The position numbers and the translations under genes are program-made. Of a DNA stretch of 64,000 bases, positions 51,476 to 59,323 are shown in pieces (the stretch's first letter is position 1; the number at the start of each line of letters is the position of its first letter). The stretch is from contig CAZVYX010000006.1 of assembly GCA_964631725.1 (NCBI GenBank), forward strand, positions 62,001-126,000, given 5' to 3'. The notes under the pieces were generated by a model. It was not told the DNA's origin and searched no databases. It was given only the letters and a program-made list of their open reading frames with translations. Origin of the DNA: GCA-2731375 sp964631725 (GTDB lineage: Bacteria > Pseudomonadota > Alphaproteobacteria > GCA-2731375).

Positions 51476-52176
51476 GATGCGGTCTCCGGATCGTCTTCAT
51501 CCGCTGCCTTGCCGGGCGGACCGTCACGAAGCAGGGGCGAGGAAATTTTCAACAATTCAGGCGCTCTTATCCTGTCCGGGTCGAATTTGCCAGCTAGTTT
51601 TTCGAAGCTGCCTTGAGGGTCCTTCAGATCGCAAATCAGGATCAGATCAAAGCTGGGCAGGGAGGCCGGATCGCGGACCAGATCCATATGGCGAAAACGA
51701 TTCGCCGTGGCCCGCTCGTCGGCCACACCCACCACCTCGACCTCATGCTGCAAGGCGCATAAAAGTGCGATTTCCGACAGTTCTCCGGCACCGACAAGGG
51801 CAATCCGGCGCAGGCCAGCGTCAGCGGCCTCGCCCAGAAGCTGATCGCATTGATTTCGCGCCCGCCGATAGAAATCAAACGAGCGGAACAGATAGTTCGC
51901 CGTTAGCCGGGATTTTTCGCCAAATCCCTTGGGTGTGAGGTAGTAGGCATAGCGATTCGGCGGTGTCCGGCGCACCTTGACCAGGCCCATGCGCACACAA
52001 CGCTTCAAATAGGCATTCGTCAGCCCAAGGGCGATATTCAGGCGCGCCGCCAAGCCCCGTTGCGACAGGCTGTCTTCGCCGTCGACCGCGTGCAGCATTT
52101 CCATGGTGATACGGGTTTCGCTATCTGCCCCGTCGGCGGATATTTCACCCTCATCCAAAATCTGTTCGCTGCTCAT
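51472..52176 (-). CDS. winged-helix regulator with Rossmann-like C-terminal domain
   Basis: 234 residues from ATG 52176 (an ATG at 52191 is possible). N-terminal winged helix about 15-85: TRITMEMLHAVDGEDSLSQRGLAARLNIALGLTNAYLKRCVRMGLVKVRR (MarR/EPS-associated type). C-terminal part about 105-205 has a nucleotide-fold signature RRIALVGAGELSEIALLCALQHEVEVVGVADERATANRF and DLILICDLKDP, reminiscent of the N-terminal domain of sugar-acyltransferases such as NeuD/PglD or of Rex-like sensors. First gene of the six-gene unit; two palindromes lie 70-110 bases upstream. Ligand unknown. Confidence 0.8.
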   Translation of the reverse strand: MSSEQILDEGEISADGADSETRITMEMLHAVDGEDSLSQRGLAARLNIALGLTNAYLKRCVRMGLVKVRRTPPNRYAYYLTPKGFGEKSRLTANYLFRSFDFYRRARNQCDQLLGEAADAGLRRIALVGAGELSEIALLCALQHEVEVVGVADERATANRFRHMDLVRDPASLPSFDLILICDLKDPQGSFEKLAGKFDPDRIRAPELLKISSPLLRDGPPGKAADEDDPETAS

Positions 52177-52245
52177 CCCGCGTCCCCGCACCGCTTCCCG
52201 ACACCACGTTCCAAAACCATGGTTGGGCCATTGCCGGCCAATTCG

Positions 52246-52286
52246 GTGTTCACGAAGTGAACACTACAGCGTTCACGCAATGAACG
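52246..52286. promoter_or_regulatory. tandem palindromic operators upstream of the winged-helix regulator
   Basis: GTGTTCAC-GAA-GTGAACAC (52246-52264) is a perfect 8-bp inverted repeat. CGTTCA-CGCAA-TGAACG (52270-52286) is a second 6-bp inverted repeat with the same GTTCAC/TGAAC core. Their centres are 23 bp apart, about two helical turns, which fits two dimers bound side by side. They lie upstream of the winged-helix regulator start (52176) and beyond the end of the selenoprotein gene, so autoregulation of the nonulosonic acid operon is the simplest reading. Confidence 0.7.
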
Positions 52287-52313
52287 TCAAGAAAATTTCG
52301 TTACGGATGCGGT

Positions 52314-52838
52314 TTAGCCGCTTAAAAGCAACGTTCTTGCCTGATCCATGGTGGCGCGGGCCATGGCCGCCAGTGTCGCATCATCGGCGCTGCTAACGGG
52401 ATGATCGATCACGCCAAAGGGATAATCCGGCATGCCCAGCACCCGGCACATCAATTCCGCCGCACTGACAAACTGCGTCGTCATGACGCCAATGGCCGGG
52501 ACCCCCAAACGCTCCGCCGCTACCGCGTCATGCAAACTGCACGACGAGCAACTGCCTCAATCGCCAATGCCGGAAATCACCGCGTCCCATTGCGCAATCT
52601 CGGCCACGATGGGTGGGTCGGCGGGGGCACTGTAATTCGATTTCACCCGCATGATCACGTCCGAAACGCCGAAGTCGTCCCGCAGCATCCGGTCGAGATG
52701 GGAAAAATATCCGACGGTGCCTTCCTTGCCGTTGGAGATCAGGCCAACGGTCTTGCCCTGCAGCGAGGCCAGGCGCGGCGCGGGATTACCCAGCTCCGCC
52801 GCCATCTCGCTACTTGGGTCCAATACCTGCAATGTCAT
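52314..52838 (-). CDS. UGSC-family selenoprotein (in-frame UGA = Sec94)
   Basis: 174 residues including one selenocysteine. The frame from ATG 52838 (AAGGGA upstream) runs to a UGA at 52559-52557 and continues without a break to TAA at 52314. Around the UGA the protein reads VISGIGD-U-GSCSSCSLHDAVAAERLGVPAIGV; the U-G-S-C-x-S motif followed by S-x-HDA...G(V/I)P is the hallmark of UGSC (seleno)proteins, some of which carry Cys at this position. A SECIS-like hairpin begins 11-12 bases after the UGA. The Sec/Cys pair suggests a thiol-based redox site. Co-directional with an acyl-CoA dehydrogenase and a DGLPIVPP protein. Selenium-insertion genes are not in this window. Confidence 0.85.
52526..52546 (-). 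promoter_or_regulatory. bacterial SECIS-like hairpin downstream of the UGA codon
   Basis: On the mRNA, bases 12-18 after the UGA (GUCGUGC) pair with bases 24-30 (GCAUGAC) through seven pairs including one G-U, extended by a C-G pair at 11/31. The apical loop is AGUUU, with a G among its first two bases. The loop lies 18 bases from the UGA. These properties match the general bacterial SECIS model (loop about 16-37 bases from UGA, early loop G). Confidence 0.7.
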
Positions 52839-52866
52839 TGTGATCACGTCCCTTCAAAGTCTAACT

Positions 52867-53922
52867 CTATGCCTTCGGCGGCTCGCAATCGAGGCAGACG
52901 CCGATCGCCATGGTCACCGCATGGCTTTTATGCCCCAGCCAGGGCGGAATGACCGCGCCAAAACCTCCCGCCGGGCCGCCGGCCGCGATGACCAATAGCT
53001 GATCGGGGCTGTCCATGGCGGGATAGACCGTATCGCCCCTATCCCGCACCACCGATCCCTTGCCAACGTCGGCCCATTCGCGGCGGTGAATGCGGGCACG
53101 CTCGAAAATGAACTCGGAAACATCTGCCTTGCTCCAGCCGGCTTTCTGCAAATGCTGGCGCAGTTGTTGCGGCACGATGATGGCGTAGTTGCCGGGCCAG
53201 ATGGAGTAATGGCGCATGTTGGCGCGGAACTCGGCGGCGAAGGTCTCCAGGATTTCCTTCGGCTCGGTGGTCCATTCATTCATGATTTGGCGCGGCGCGC
53301 CGGCCGCCATGACGGTAACGGCGGAGGCTTCTTTCGGAATGTCGTTCTGCTCCGCCAGGCTGAGCCAGGGGTTGTCATCCTCGTCCTCGGCCAGGCAGTA
53401 GCTGATCTTGCCCGGATGGCCGATGGTGGAGCGGTCAATACCCCCCGGACGGACATCCAGGACGTTGATCAGGATCAGACGCAGGGCCCGTCCGATCACC
53501 ATGGTGGCCCGGTCGGAGGCGCCGAGGACATTGAATGTGGGATTGGCCGACAGCTCCTTACTGATCGGGCCGTTCAGAACCAGCAACACCGCGCAGCCCC
53601 CGGTGCTGGCCGTCGCGCCATGGAGCAGGAATTCCTGCTGCAGCATCGCCGTCACCCCTGAGATCACGACAGGGAAGTGCATCGGCAGACAGCCCGCCAT
53701 GACGGCGTTGACCGCCAGTTTTTCCGCCGTAATGGGTCGTTCGCGCACCGGCTCGACGCCGATCAATTGTTCGGGCGGCATCATGGCCCATTCCAGGCAG
53801 GCTTCCACTGCTTCCGCCGTCGGTGGCACGATGGGCAGGCCGTCGGTCCAGCCGTGGCTGTGGTAGAACTCCTGCACGGCATTGAAATCCGCCGCCTCGT
53901 GAACTTTCGATACGAGCTGCAC
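52867..53922 (-). CDS. conserved protein with WTDGLPIVPPT motif, partner of the UGSC selenoprotein
   Basis: 351 residues, start GTG 53922 with AAGGGGAG eight bases upstream. Not an enzyme family I can name. Conserved-looking segments: HGWTDGLPIVPPTAEAVEACLEW near the N-terminus, ITAEKLAVNAVMAGCLPMHFPVVISGVTAM, GATASTGGCAVLLVLNGPI, RALRLILINVLDVRPGGIDRSTIGHPGKISYCLAEDED, and a C-terminal CxxC (GVCLDCEPP). Proteins starting with this DGLPIVPP segment occur beside or fused to UGSC proteins, as I recall. It ends 28 bases before the selenoprotein start. The cysteines may form a redox relay with it. Confidence 0.75.
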   Translation of the reverse strand: MQLVSKVHEAADFNAVQEFYHSHGWTDGLPIVPPTAEAVEACLEWAMMPPEQLIGVEPVRERPITAEKLAVNAVMAGCLPMHFPVVISGVTAMLQQEFLLHGATASTGGCAVLLVLNGPISKELSANPTFNVLGASDRATMVIGRALRLILINVLDVRPGGIDRSTIGHPGKISYCLAEDEDDNPWLSLAEQNDIPKEASAVTVMAAGAPRQIMNEWTTEPKEILETFAAEFRANMRHYSIWPGNYAIIVPQQLRQHLQKAGWSKADVSEFIFERARIHRREWADVGKGSVVRDRGDTVYPAMDSPDQLLVIAAGGPAGGFGAVIPPWLGHKSHAVTMAIGVCLDCEPPKA

Positions 53923-53965
53923 GGCTCACGCTCCCCTTGGTCTGTTGATACCGCTCAACCTATCA

Positions 53966-55123
53966 CTACAGGCCCATTTCCTTGGCAATAATATTGCGCT
54001 GGACCTCCATGGCGCCGCCGCCGATTTCGAACAGCTTGGCATCGGCGAAGTGCATGGGCAGGCCGCTTTCCACGCTGTAGCCGAAACCGCCCATGAGCTG
54101 CAGGCCCTGGTGCGAGACCATCATATAGGCCTCGGCGCCGGCAACTTTCGCCATGGAGGCCTCCCTGTGGCAACTACCCTGGTTTTCCAGTTTCCAGGCC
54201 GCCCGGTAGGTCAGCAGCCTCGCACTGTCCACTGCCATCTGCATGTCCACCAGCTTGTGCCGCACGGCCTGCAGGCGGCCCAGGGGCCGGCCAAAGGCAA
54301 TGCGCTGGTTCACGTACTCCAGCACCATGTCGATGATACCCTGGGCCGCGCCGACACCGATGGCGCCATGATAAAACCGCTCATTGTCCAGGCCGCCCAG
54401 CAGGCCCTGCCAGCCGTTGCCACGGCCGCCGATGATGGCGTCGGCGGGCACATGCAGATCGTTGAAGGCAATGGAATAGGTCGGGATCATGGCCATGCCC
54501 AGGGTCTCGATCCGGTGATACTCGATCTCCGGCCGCTGACCGGGATTTTCCACCAGGAACAGCGTAATCCCCTCATGCCTCGGCTTGTCCGGGTCCGTGC
54601 GCGCGGCAATTACGGCGAAACCGGCGCTTTCGATCTGGCTGTTGAACATCTTGGTGCCGTTGATCAGGTAGGAGCCGTCGGGCTGTTCCTCGGCTCGGGT
54701 CGTGATGGCGGCGGCATCGGAGCCGGCCTCCGTCTCGGTCAGGCACAGGGCCAATTGCACCTCGCCACGGACGACTTTCGGCAGGACCAGATCCTTCTGC
54801 TCTTGCGAGCCGAAGCGGGCGATCTGCGGCCCGACAATGACGGCGGCTCTGCCATAGTGGGTCGACAGGGCGGAGGAGGCGCGGGAGAGTTCCTCGACAA
54901 AGACCACCATGCCCGTTGGATCAACTTTCTCCAGGCCGCTGTATTCGGGCGGCAGCAGGAAGCCGAACACGCCCAGTTCCCCCAGCTTCAGGAAGGTTTC
55001 CCGCGGCGGCTCCACCTTGTCGCGGACCCATTGCAGGATCTTCTCCCGGGGAAACTCCGTCTCGACGAAGCGGCGCGACATATCCTTCAACGCCTGATGT
55101 TCGGGGCTTAAACTGAAATCCAT
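53966..55123 (-). CDS. acyl-CoA dehydrogenase (isovaleryl-CoA-dehydrogenase-like active site)
   Basis: 385 residues from ATG 55123; the open frame extends upstream but lacks support. FAD-dependent alpha/beta-desaturation of an acyl-CoA. Motifs: LCLTETEAGSDAAAI, YLINGTKMFNSQIESAG, REAFGRP-type IAFGRPLGRLQAVRHKLVDM, GGFGYSVESGLPMHFADAKLFEIGGGAMEVQRNIIA. The usual catalytic Glu position near the C-terminus is Gly, while Glu248 in GLDNER matches the alternative base of isovaleryl-CoA dehydrogenase. First gene of the three-gene unit with the selenoprotein, divergent from an M20 hydrolase. Confidence 0.9.
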   Translation of the reverse strand: MDFSLSPEHQALKDMSRRFVETEFPREKILQWVRDKVEPPRETFLKLGELGVFGFLLPPEYSGLEKVDPTGMVVFVEELSRASSALSTHYGRAAVIVGPQIARFGSQEQKDLVLPKVVRGEVQLALCLTETEAGSDAAAITTRAEEQPDGSYLINGTKMFNSQIESAGFAVIAARTDPDKPRHEGITLFLVENPGQRPEIEYHRIETLGMAMIPTYSIAFNDLHVPADAIIGGRGNGWQGLLGGLDNERFYHGAIGVGAAQGIIDMVLEYVNQRIAFGRPLGRLQAVRHKLVDMQMAVDSARLLTYRAAWKLENQGSCHREASMAKVAGAEAYMMVSHQGLQLMGGFGYSVESGLPMHFADAKLFEIGGGAMEVQRNIIAKEMGL

Positions 55124-55205
55124 TGAACTGACCTTTGCCTGCGACTGTGTTTGCCATGTTATACCTTGGGTCACGGTAAAGAAGCGAGACGGGATCGGCG
55201 GGACA

Positions 55206-56438
55206 ATGGTGAAAATCAACGGCGATAGGTTGCTGGAAGATCTGCGGGCGCTGCGCGCCATGGGCGCGACGGGTACGGGCGTCGTCCGCCCGGCCTTTTC
55301 GGACATCGACATGACTGCCCGGCGCTGGCTGGCGGCGCGCTACGAGGAAGCCGGACTGCAGGCCACGATTGATGGCGTCGGCAACGTGCTGGGCCATTCG
55401 GGCAATTCCGGCCCGGCCCTGTTGATCGGGTCCCATTCCGACACCCAGCCCACGGGCGGCTGGCTGGACGGTGCCCTTGGGGTGATCTACGGCCTGGAAG
55501 TGGTCCGCGCCCTGGCCGAGGACCCGGCAACTGAAAAATTCGCCGTGGATGCCATTTCCTGGCAGGACGAGGAAAGCCGGTTTTACGGCTGCCTGGGCAG
55601 CCGGTCCTATTGCGGCCAGTTCGGGGCCGAGGCGGAGGAAGGCCTGGCCGACAAGGACGGCGTCGCCCTGGCCGATGCCCTGGCGCAAGCCGGCCTGACC
55701 AACGTTCCGCGTTTGTCATCGGCGGGCCATGCGTACATCGGCTTCCTGGAGGCCCATATCGAACAGGGCCCGCATCTGGAGGCGGACGGCCTGCGCGTCG
55801 GTATTGTCGAAAGCATCGTTGGCCTGGGCGGCATGGTCTTCACCTTCACCGGGCAGCAGAACCATGCCGGCACCACCATGATGGCTGGACGCAAGGATGC
55901 CGCCACGGCGCTGTATGCCTTGGCCAGTGCCATCAACGAAGAGTTTCCGAAAGCCGCCGGCGAACGCTCGGTCTGGACCATGGGGCGGGCGCTGCTCCAG
56001 CCCGGTGCGCCGTCCATCGTGCCCGGCTATGCGGAGTTGGAACTGCAGTACCGGGATGTCGACCCCGCCATACTGGATAGGTTCGAGGCCGTGGCCCGCG
56101 ACCTGGTGGCGCAAATCAACAACCGCGGCGGCGCCGTGGTGGCGGCGAAACCCTCCCGGGTGCGCATCGCGCCGGCCCATATGGACATGGGTTTTCGCCA
56201 GCATCTGGCGAAGGCGGCGGAAAGCCATGCCCCGGGCAACTGGACCGACATGCCGTCGGGCGCTTTCCACGATGCCGGTGTTGTCTGCACGGTCATGCCC
56301 TGCGCCATGCTGTTCATCCCCTCGATCGGCGGCATCAGCCATGATTTCGCCGAAGACAGCCACGACGAAGATATTGCCCTCGGTTGTCAGGTGCTGGCCG
56401 ACGGCGCCGCTTCGATTTTGGCGGAGGCCAGCGCATAA
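55206..56438 (+). CDS. M20-family Zn hydrolase (N-carbamoyl-L-amino-acid hydrolase type)
   Basis: 410 residues. Zinc ligands in IGSHSDTQPTGGWLDGALGVIYGLEVV, WQDEESRFYGCLGSRSYCG (Glu pair), GFLEAHIEQGPHLEADG (His) and IPSIGGISHDFAEDSHDEDIALG (late His). Central dimerisation/lid domain includes QNHAGTTMMAGRKDAATAL. Same superfamily as the gene at 45969-47264 but clearly a different paralogue. Starts at ATG 55206, 82 bases from the divergent acyl-CoA dehydrogenase; its stop overlaps the MscS start. Confidence 0.9.
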   Translation: MVKINGDRLLEDLRALRAMGATGTGVVRPAFSDIDMTARRWLAARYEEAGLQATIDGVGNVLGHSGNSGPALLIGSHSDTQPTGGWLDGALGVIYGLEVVRALAEDPATEKFAVDAISWQDEESRFYGCLGSRSYCGQFGAEAEEGLADKDGVALADALAQAGLTNVPRLSSAGHAYIGFLEAHIEQGPHLEADGLRVGIVESIVGLGGMVFTFTGQQNHAGTTMMAGRKDAATALYALASAINEEFPKAAGERSVWTMGRALLQPGAPSIVPGYAELELQYRDVDPAILDRFEAVARDLVAQINNRGGAVVAAKPSRVRIAPAHMDMGFRQHLAKAAESHAPGNWTDMPSGAFHDAGVVCTVMPCAMLFIPSIGGISHDFAEDSHDEDIALGCQVLADGAASILAEASA

Positions 56439-57592
56439 TGACGGGATTGTGGGCGGAAGTCGTTACCGTCTGGCAGACGGCGGTGTTTGGCGTCGGCATC
56501 GGGCAGATTTTATCCGCGCTGGGAATATTCCTGCTGTTCCTGCTGCTGCGTGGGGTCTTCACGCGCATCGTGCTGGGCACCTTGGGCGGCATCAGCCGGC
56601 GCACCATCAACCGCTTCGATGACGAACTGATCACGGCGCTGGAACAACCCCTGCGTTTTGTCTTTATTATCGTTGGCCTGTACGCGGCGACCCAGTTCGT
56701 GTCCTTTCCGGAACAGGTGGAGTTGCTGCTGACCCGTCTGGTCCGCACCTTCATCGCCTTCGCCATCTTCTGGACCCTGTACCGCTGCGTCGCCCCATTG
56801 TCATTCCTGATCGACAAGGCCTTCGGCGCCTTTGGCCACTCTACCTTGGGCGACAGCCTGAAGGATTTCATTGCCAAGCTGGCTCGTTTTGTCATTGTCT
56901 GCGTCGGCATCGTGGCAGTTCTGGAAGAATGGCAGTTCAACGTTGGCGCCGTACTGGGCGGCCTTGGCCTGGTCGGCATGGCGGTGGCGTTCGGCGCGCA
57001 GAACCTGATCGCCAATCTGTTTGCCGGCGTGACCATCTTCCTCGATGGTATTTTCGAGAAGGGCGATTGGATCAGGGGCGGCGGCGTCGAGGGCACGGTG
57101 GAGGATATCGGCTTTCGCACGACGAAAATCCGCCGCTTCGACAAGGCCCTGACCACGATTCCCAATGACAAACTGGCCGGGGACGCGGTGATCAATTTCT
57201 CCCGCATGACCAATCGGCGCGTCCATTGGAAGATCGGCATCGAATACAGCGCCACCGAGGGCCAGTTGCGCCAGATCGTCAATGGCATCAAGGCTTATGT
57301 CCATGACAATGACGACTTCGAGATCGACCCGGCGAAGGTCATCACGCTGATCCACGTCGACAGCTTCAACGACAGCTCCATCGACATCATGCTGTATTGT
57401 TTCACCGCCACCACCAAATGGGCCGAGTATATGCGGGTCAAGGAAGACCTGGCGTTTGCCATCAAGGGTATTGTCGAGGGCGCGGGCAGCGGCTTCGCCT
57501 TCCCCTCCACGTCGATCTATGTGGAGACATTTCCCTTCGGCACGCCGGAAGCCTTTCCCGCGGCCGGGGCCGAGCCGTCGCTATCAGGATAG
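56438..57592 (+). CDS. MscS-type mechanosensitive ion channel
   Basis: 384 residues. N-terminal membrane helices (about 18-42, 68-92, 105-125, 145-170), then the pore helix and cytoplasmic domain signature: LGGLGLVGMAVAFGAQNLIANLFAGVTIFLDGIFEKGDWIR (Gly/Ala-rich TM3 and beta entry), GTVEDIGFRTTKIRRFDKALTTIPNDKL. C-terminal alpha/beta domain MTNRRVHWKIGIEYSATEGQ. Releases solutes under hypo-osmotic shock. Its ATG overlaps the TAA of the preceding M20 hydrolase by one base, so they are co-translated; the link in function is unclear. Confidence 0.92.
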   Translation: MTGLWAEVVTVWQTAVFGVGIGQILSALGIFLLFLLLRGVFTRIVLGTLGGISRRTINRFDDELITALEQPLRFVFIIVGLYAATQFVSFPEQVELLLTRLVRTFIAFAIFWTLYRCVAPLSFLIDKAFGAFGHSTLGDSLKDFIAKLARFVIVCVGIVAVLEEWQFNVGAVLGGLGLVGMAVAFGAQNLIANLFAGVTIFLDGIFEKGDWIRGGGVEGTVEDIGFRTTKIRRFDKALTTIPNDKLAGDAVINFSRMTNRRVHWKIGIEYSATEGQLRQIVNGIKAYVHDNDDFEIDPAKVITLIHVDSFNDSSIDIMLYCFTATTKWAEYMRVKEDLAFAIKGIVEGAGSGFAFPSTSIYVETFPFGTPEAFPAAGAEPSLSG

Positions 57593-57624
57593 CGTCCAGC
57601 CCAGCGGCTCCTTGATGGTGACGG

Positions 57625-59295
57625 TCATGCCACCACGAGCGGCTGACCGAAGCCGAGTTCGTCGCGCAGGACCTTGATGCTTTCGCCCTGGGTGGCGCCG
57701 GCCCGTGCCGCATCGACGACCTTTCCGTAGACGTTGAAATTGTTGCTATTGGCGGCGGCGGCGAGATCATCCAGGGCGCGGCTGACGGCATCGGCGTCGC
57801 GGCTCTTCTTGTAGTCGGCCAAGCGCTCCAGATAGGCCTCGATCGAGGCTGGCTCGGGCCTTGCCAGGGGTTGCACCGGGATTTCGGTTTCCTGCTCCAC
57901 CTGGTAGGCATTGACGCCGACGATCTTCTCCGTTCCGGCTCTGACCTTGTCTTGAAAGGCGCCGGCGGCATCACCGATCCTGGTTTGCACCCAGCCGCTT
58001 TCCACCGCCCGGTACATGCCACCAAGGTCGTCAACGGCTTCGATAATGGAGAGGATCTCCTCTTCCATTTGGTCGGTCAGACGTTCCACGTAGTAGCTGC
58101 CGCCCAACGGATCGGCGACATCGGTCAGATGGGCTTCCTCGCGTAGAATATTCTGGCTGGAAATGGCGATGCGCGCCGCCGCTTCGGTGGGCGTACCCAG
58201 AACCTCATCGAAACTATCCGTGTGCAGGGACTGCAGGCCGCCAAAAATGCCGGCGATGGCCTGGGCCGTGACCCGGGAGATATTGTTCAAGGGCTGCTGT
58301 CGCGTCAGATCGACGCCCGAGGTCTGTCCATGGAATTTGAAACGCTGCGCCTTTACGTCGTCGATGCCGAAGCGGTCGCGCACCAGACGGGCCCATATGC
58401 GGCGGCCGGCGCGGAATTTGGCCACTTCCTCGAAAAAACTGATGGAAATATCAAAGAAAAAGGTGAAACGGGTCAGCACATCCGCCATCGCCATACCCCG
58501 CTCGCGGCAATCCTCGGCATACTGGATGGCGGTGCAAAGAGTATAGGCCATGGCCTGCGCCGGCGTGGCGCCGGCCTGTTGCATATGTTGACCGACCACG
58601 GAAACCGGATTCCAGCTTGGCATATTCTCCCGCGCAAAGGCGATGTGATCCAGCAGAACCCGGCGCGAGCCAGGCAATGCCAACCGGAAGAACATATGGT
58701 TGGCCACGAAATGGGAGATGTAGTCGCTCTGATTGGCGGTGCCGGAAATCCTGCTCCAGGGAATTTGCCGCTGCTCCGCCACCGCCAGCACCTGCGCCAG
58801 CATGGTAAAGGGCAGGGGGTCGTTCAGGGCGGTGGAGATCCGCTCGATGGGTATGCCGTCCAGGGCGATCGCCATATCCTCGACCGTATTCACCAGGGTG
58901 CCGCAGTTGCCCAACAGCAGCGGGTCAACCGTGTCGGCATCGACGCCGCGGAAAATCGTCGTACAGGGGATCATGCTGAGTGCCGTGGCGCCGGCCTCCA
59001 ACATATCGCGCAGGCGCTTGTTGTAATCCTCGGGAATGCCCAGGCCGATAAGTTGCCGCTGGGTCCAGGTCCGCCCTCTGTGCATGGTCGGGTAAATACC
59101 GCGCGTGTACGGCGCCTGACCGGGATAACCCAGACCGGCGTCGTAAGCACTGCCATCCCAATCCCGGGGCGAATAAAGCGGCTGGATCTCAATACCGGAA
59201 CGGTTGCGAACGGCCTTGCCATCGGGCAGTTGCCGTTGATAAGCGGCCTGCCAGTCGTCAAATCCCGGCAGCGCCATTTGTGTTGCATCCGACAT
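57625..59295 (-). CDS. B12-dependent acyl-CoA mutase, large (substrate) subunit, divergent subfamily
   Basis: 556 residues: the TIM-barrel part of methylmalonyl-CoA mutase relatives without its own cobalamin domain, as in isobutyryl- and 2-hydroxyisobutyryl-CoA mutases. Family landmarks: TRGIYPTMHRGRTWTQRQ, WNPVSVVGQHMQQAGATPAQAMAY (His237, equivalent to the catalytic His of methylmalonyl-CoA mutase), KFHGQTSGVDLTRQQPLNNISR. Substrate-site differences: His72 replaces the Tyr of TMY, Asn199 aligns where methylmalonyl-CoA mutase has its carboxylate-binding Arg, and FDLPT is replaced by MIPCT. It should not use methylmalonyl-CoA. It is 28 bases downstream of the B12-binding subunit. Confidence 0.85.
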   Translation of the reverse strand: MSDATQMALPGFDDWQAAYQRQLPDGKAVRNRSGIEIQPLYSPRDWDGSAYDAGLGYPGQAPYTRGIYPTMHRGRTWTQRQLIGLGIPEDYNKRLRDMLEAGATALSMIPCTTIFRGVDADTVDPLLLGNCGTLVNTVEDMAIALDGIPIERISTALNDPLPFTMLAQVLAVAEQRQIPWSRISGTANQSDYISHFVANHMFFRLALPGSRRVLLDHIAFARENMPSWNPVSVVGQHMQQAGATPAQAMAYTLCTAIQYAEDCRERGMAMADVLTRFTFFFDISISFFEEVAKFRAGRRIWARLVRDRFGIDDVKAQRFKFHGQTSGVDLTRQQPLNNISRVTAQAIAGIFGGLQSLHTDSFDEVLGTPTEAAARIAISSQNILREEAHLTDVADPLGGSYYVERLTDQMEEEILSIIEAVDDLGGMYRAVESGWVQTRIGDAAGAFQDKVRAGTEKIVGVNAYQVEQETEIPVQPLARPEPASIEAYLERLADYKKSRDADAVSRALDDLAAAANSNNFNVYGKVVDAARAGATQGESIKVLRDELGFGQPLVVA

Positions 59296-59323
59296 GTGGA
59301 AATCTCCTCGAATATTCCGAAAT

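Noticed and set aside
52557..52559. In-frame TGA taken as evidence of a pseudogene or sequencing error
   Set aside because: Only one stop breaks the frame, it is a UGA, the motif around it is UGSC, and a SECIS-like hairpin follows at the right distance.
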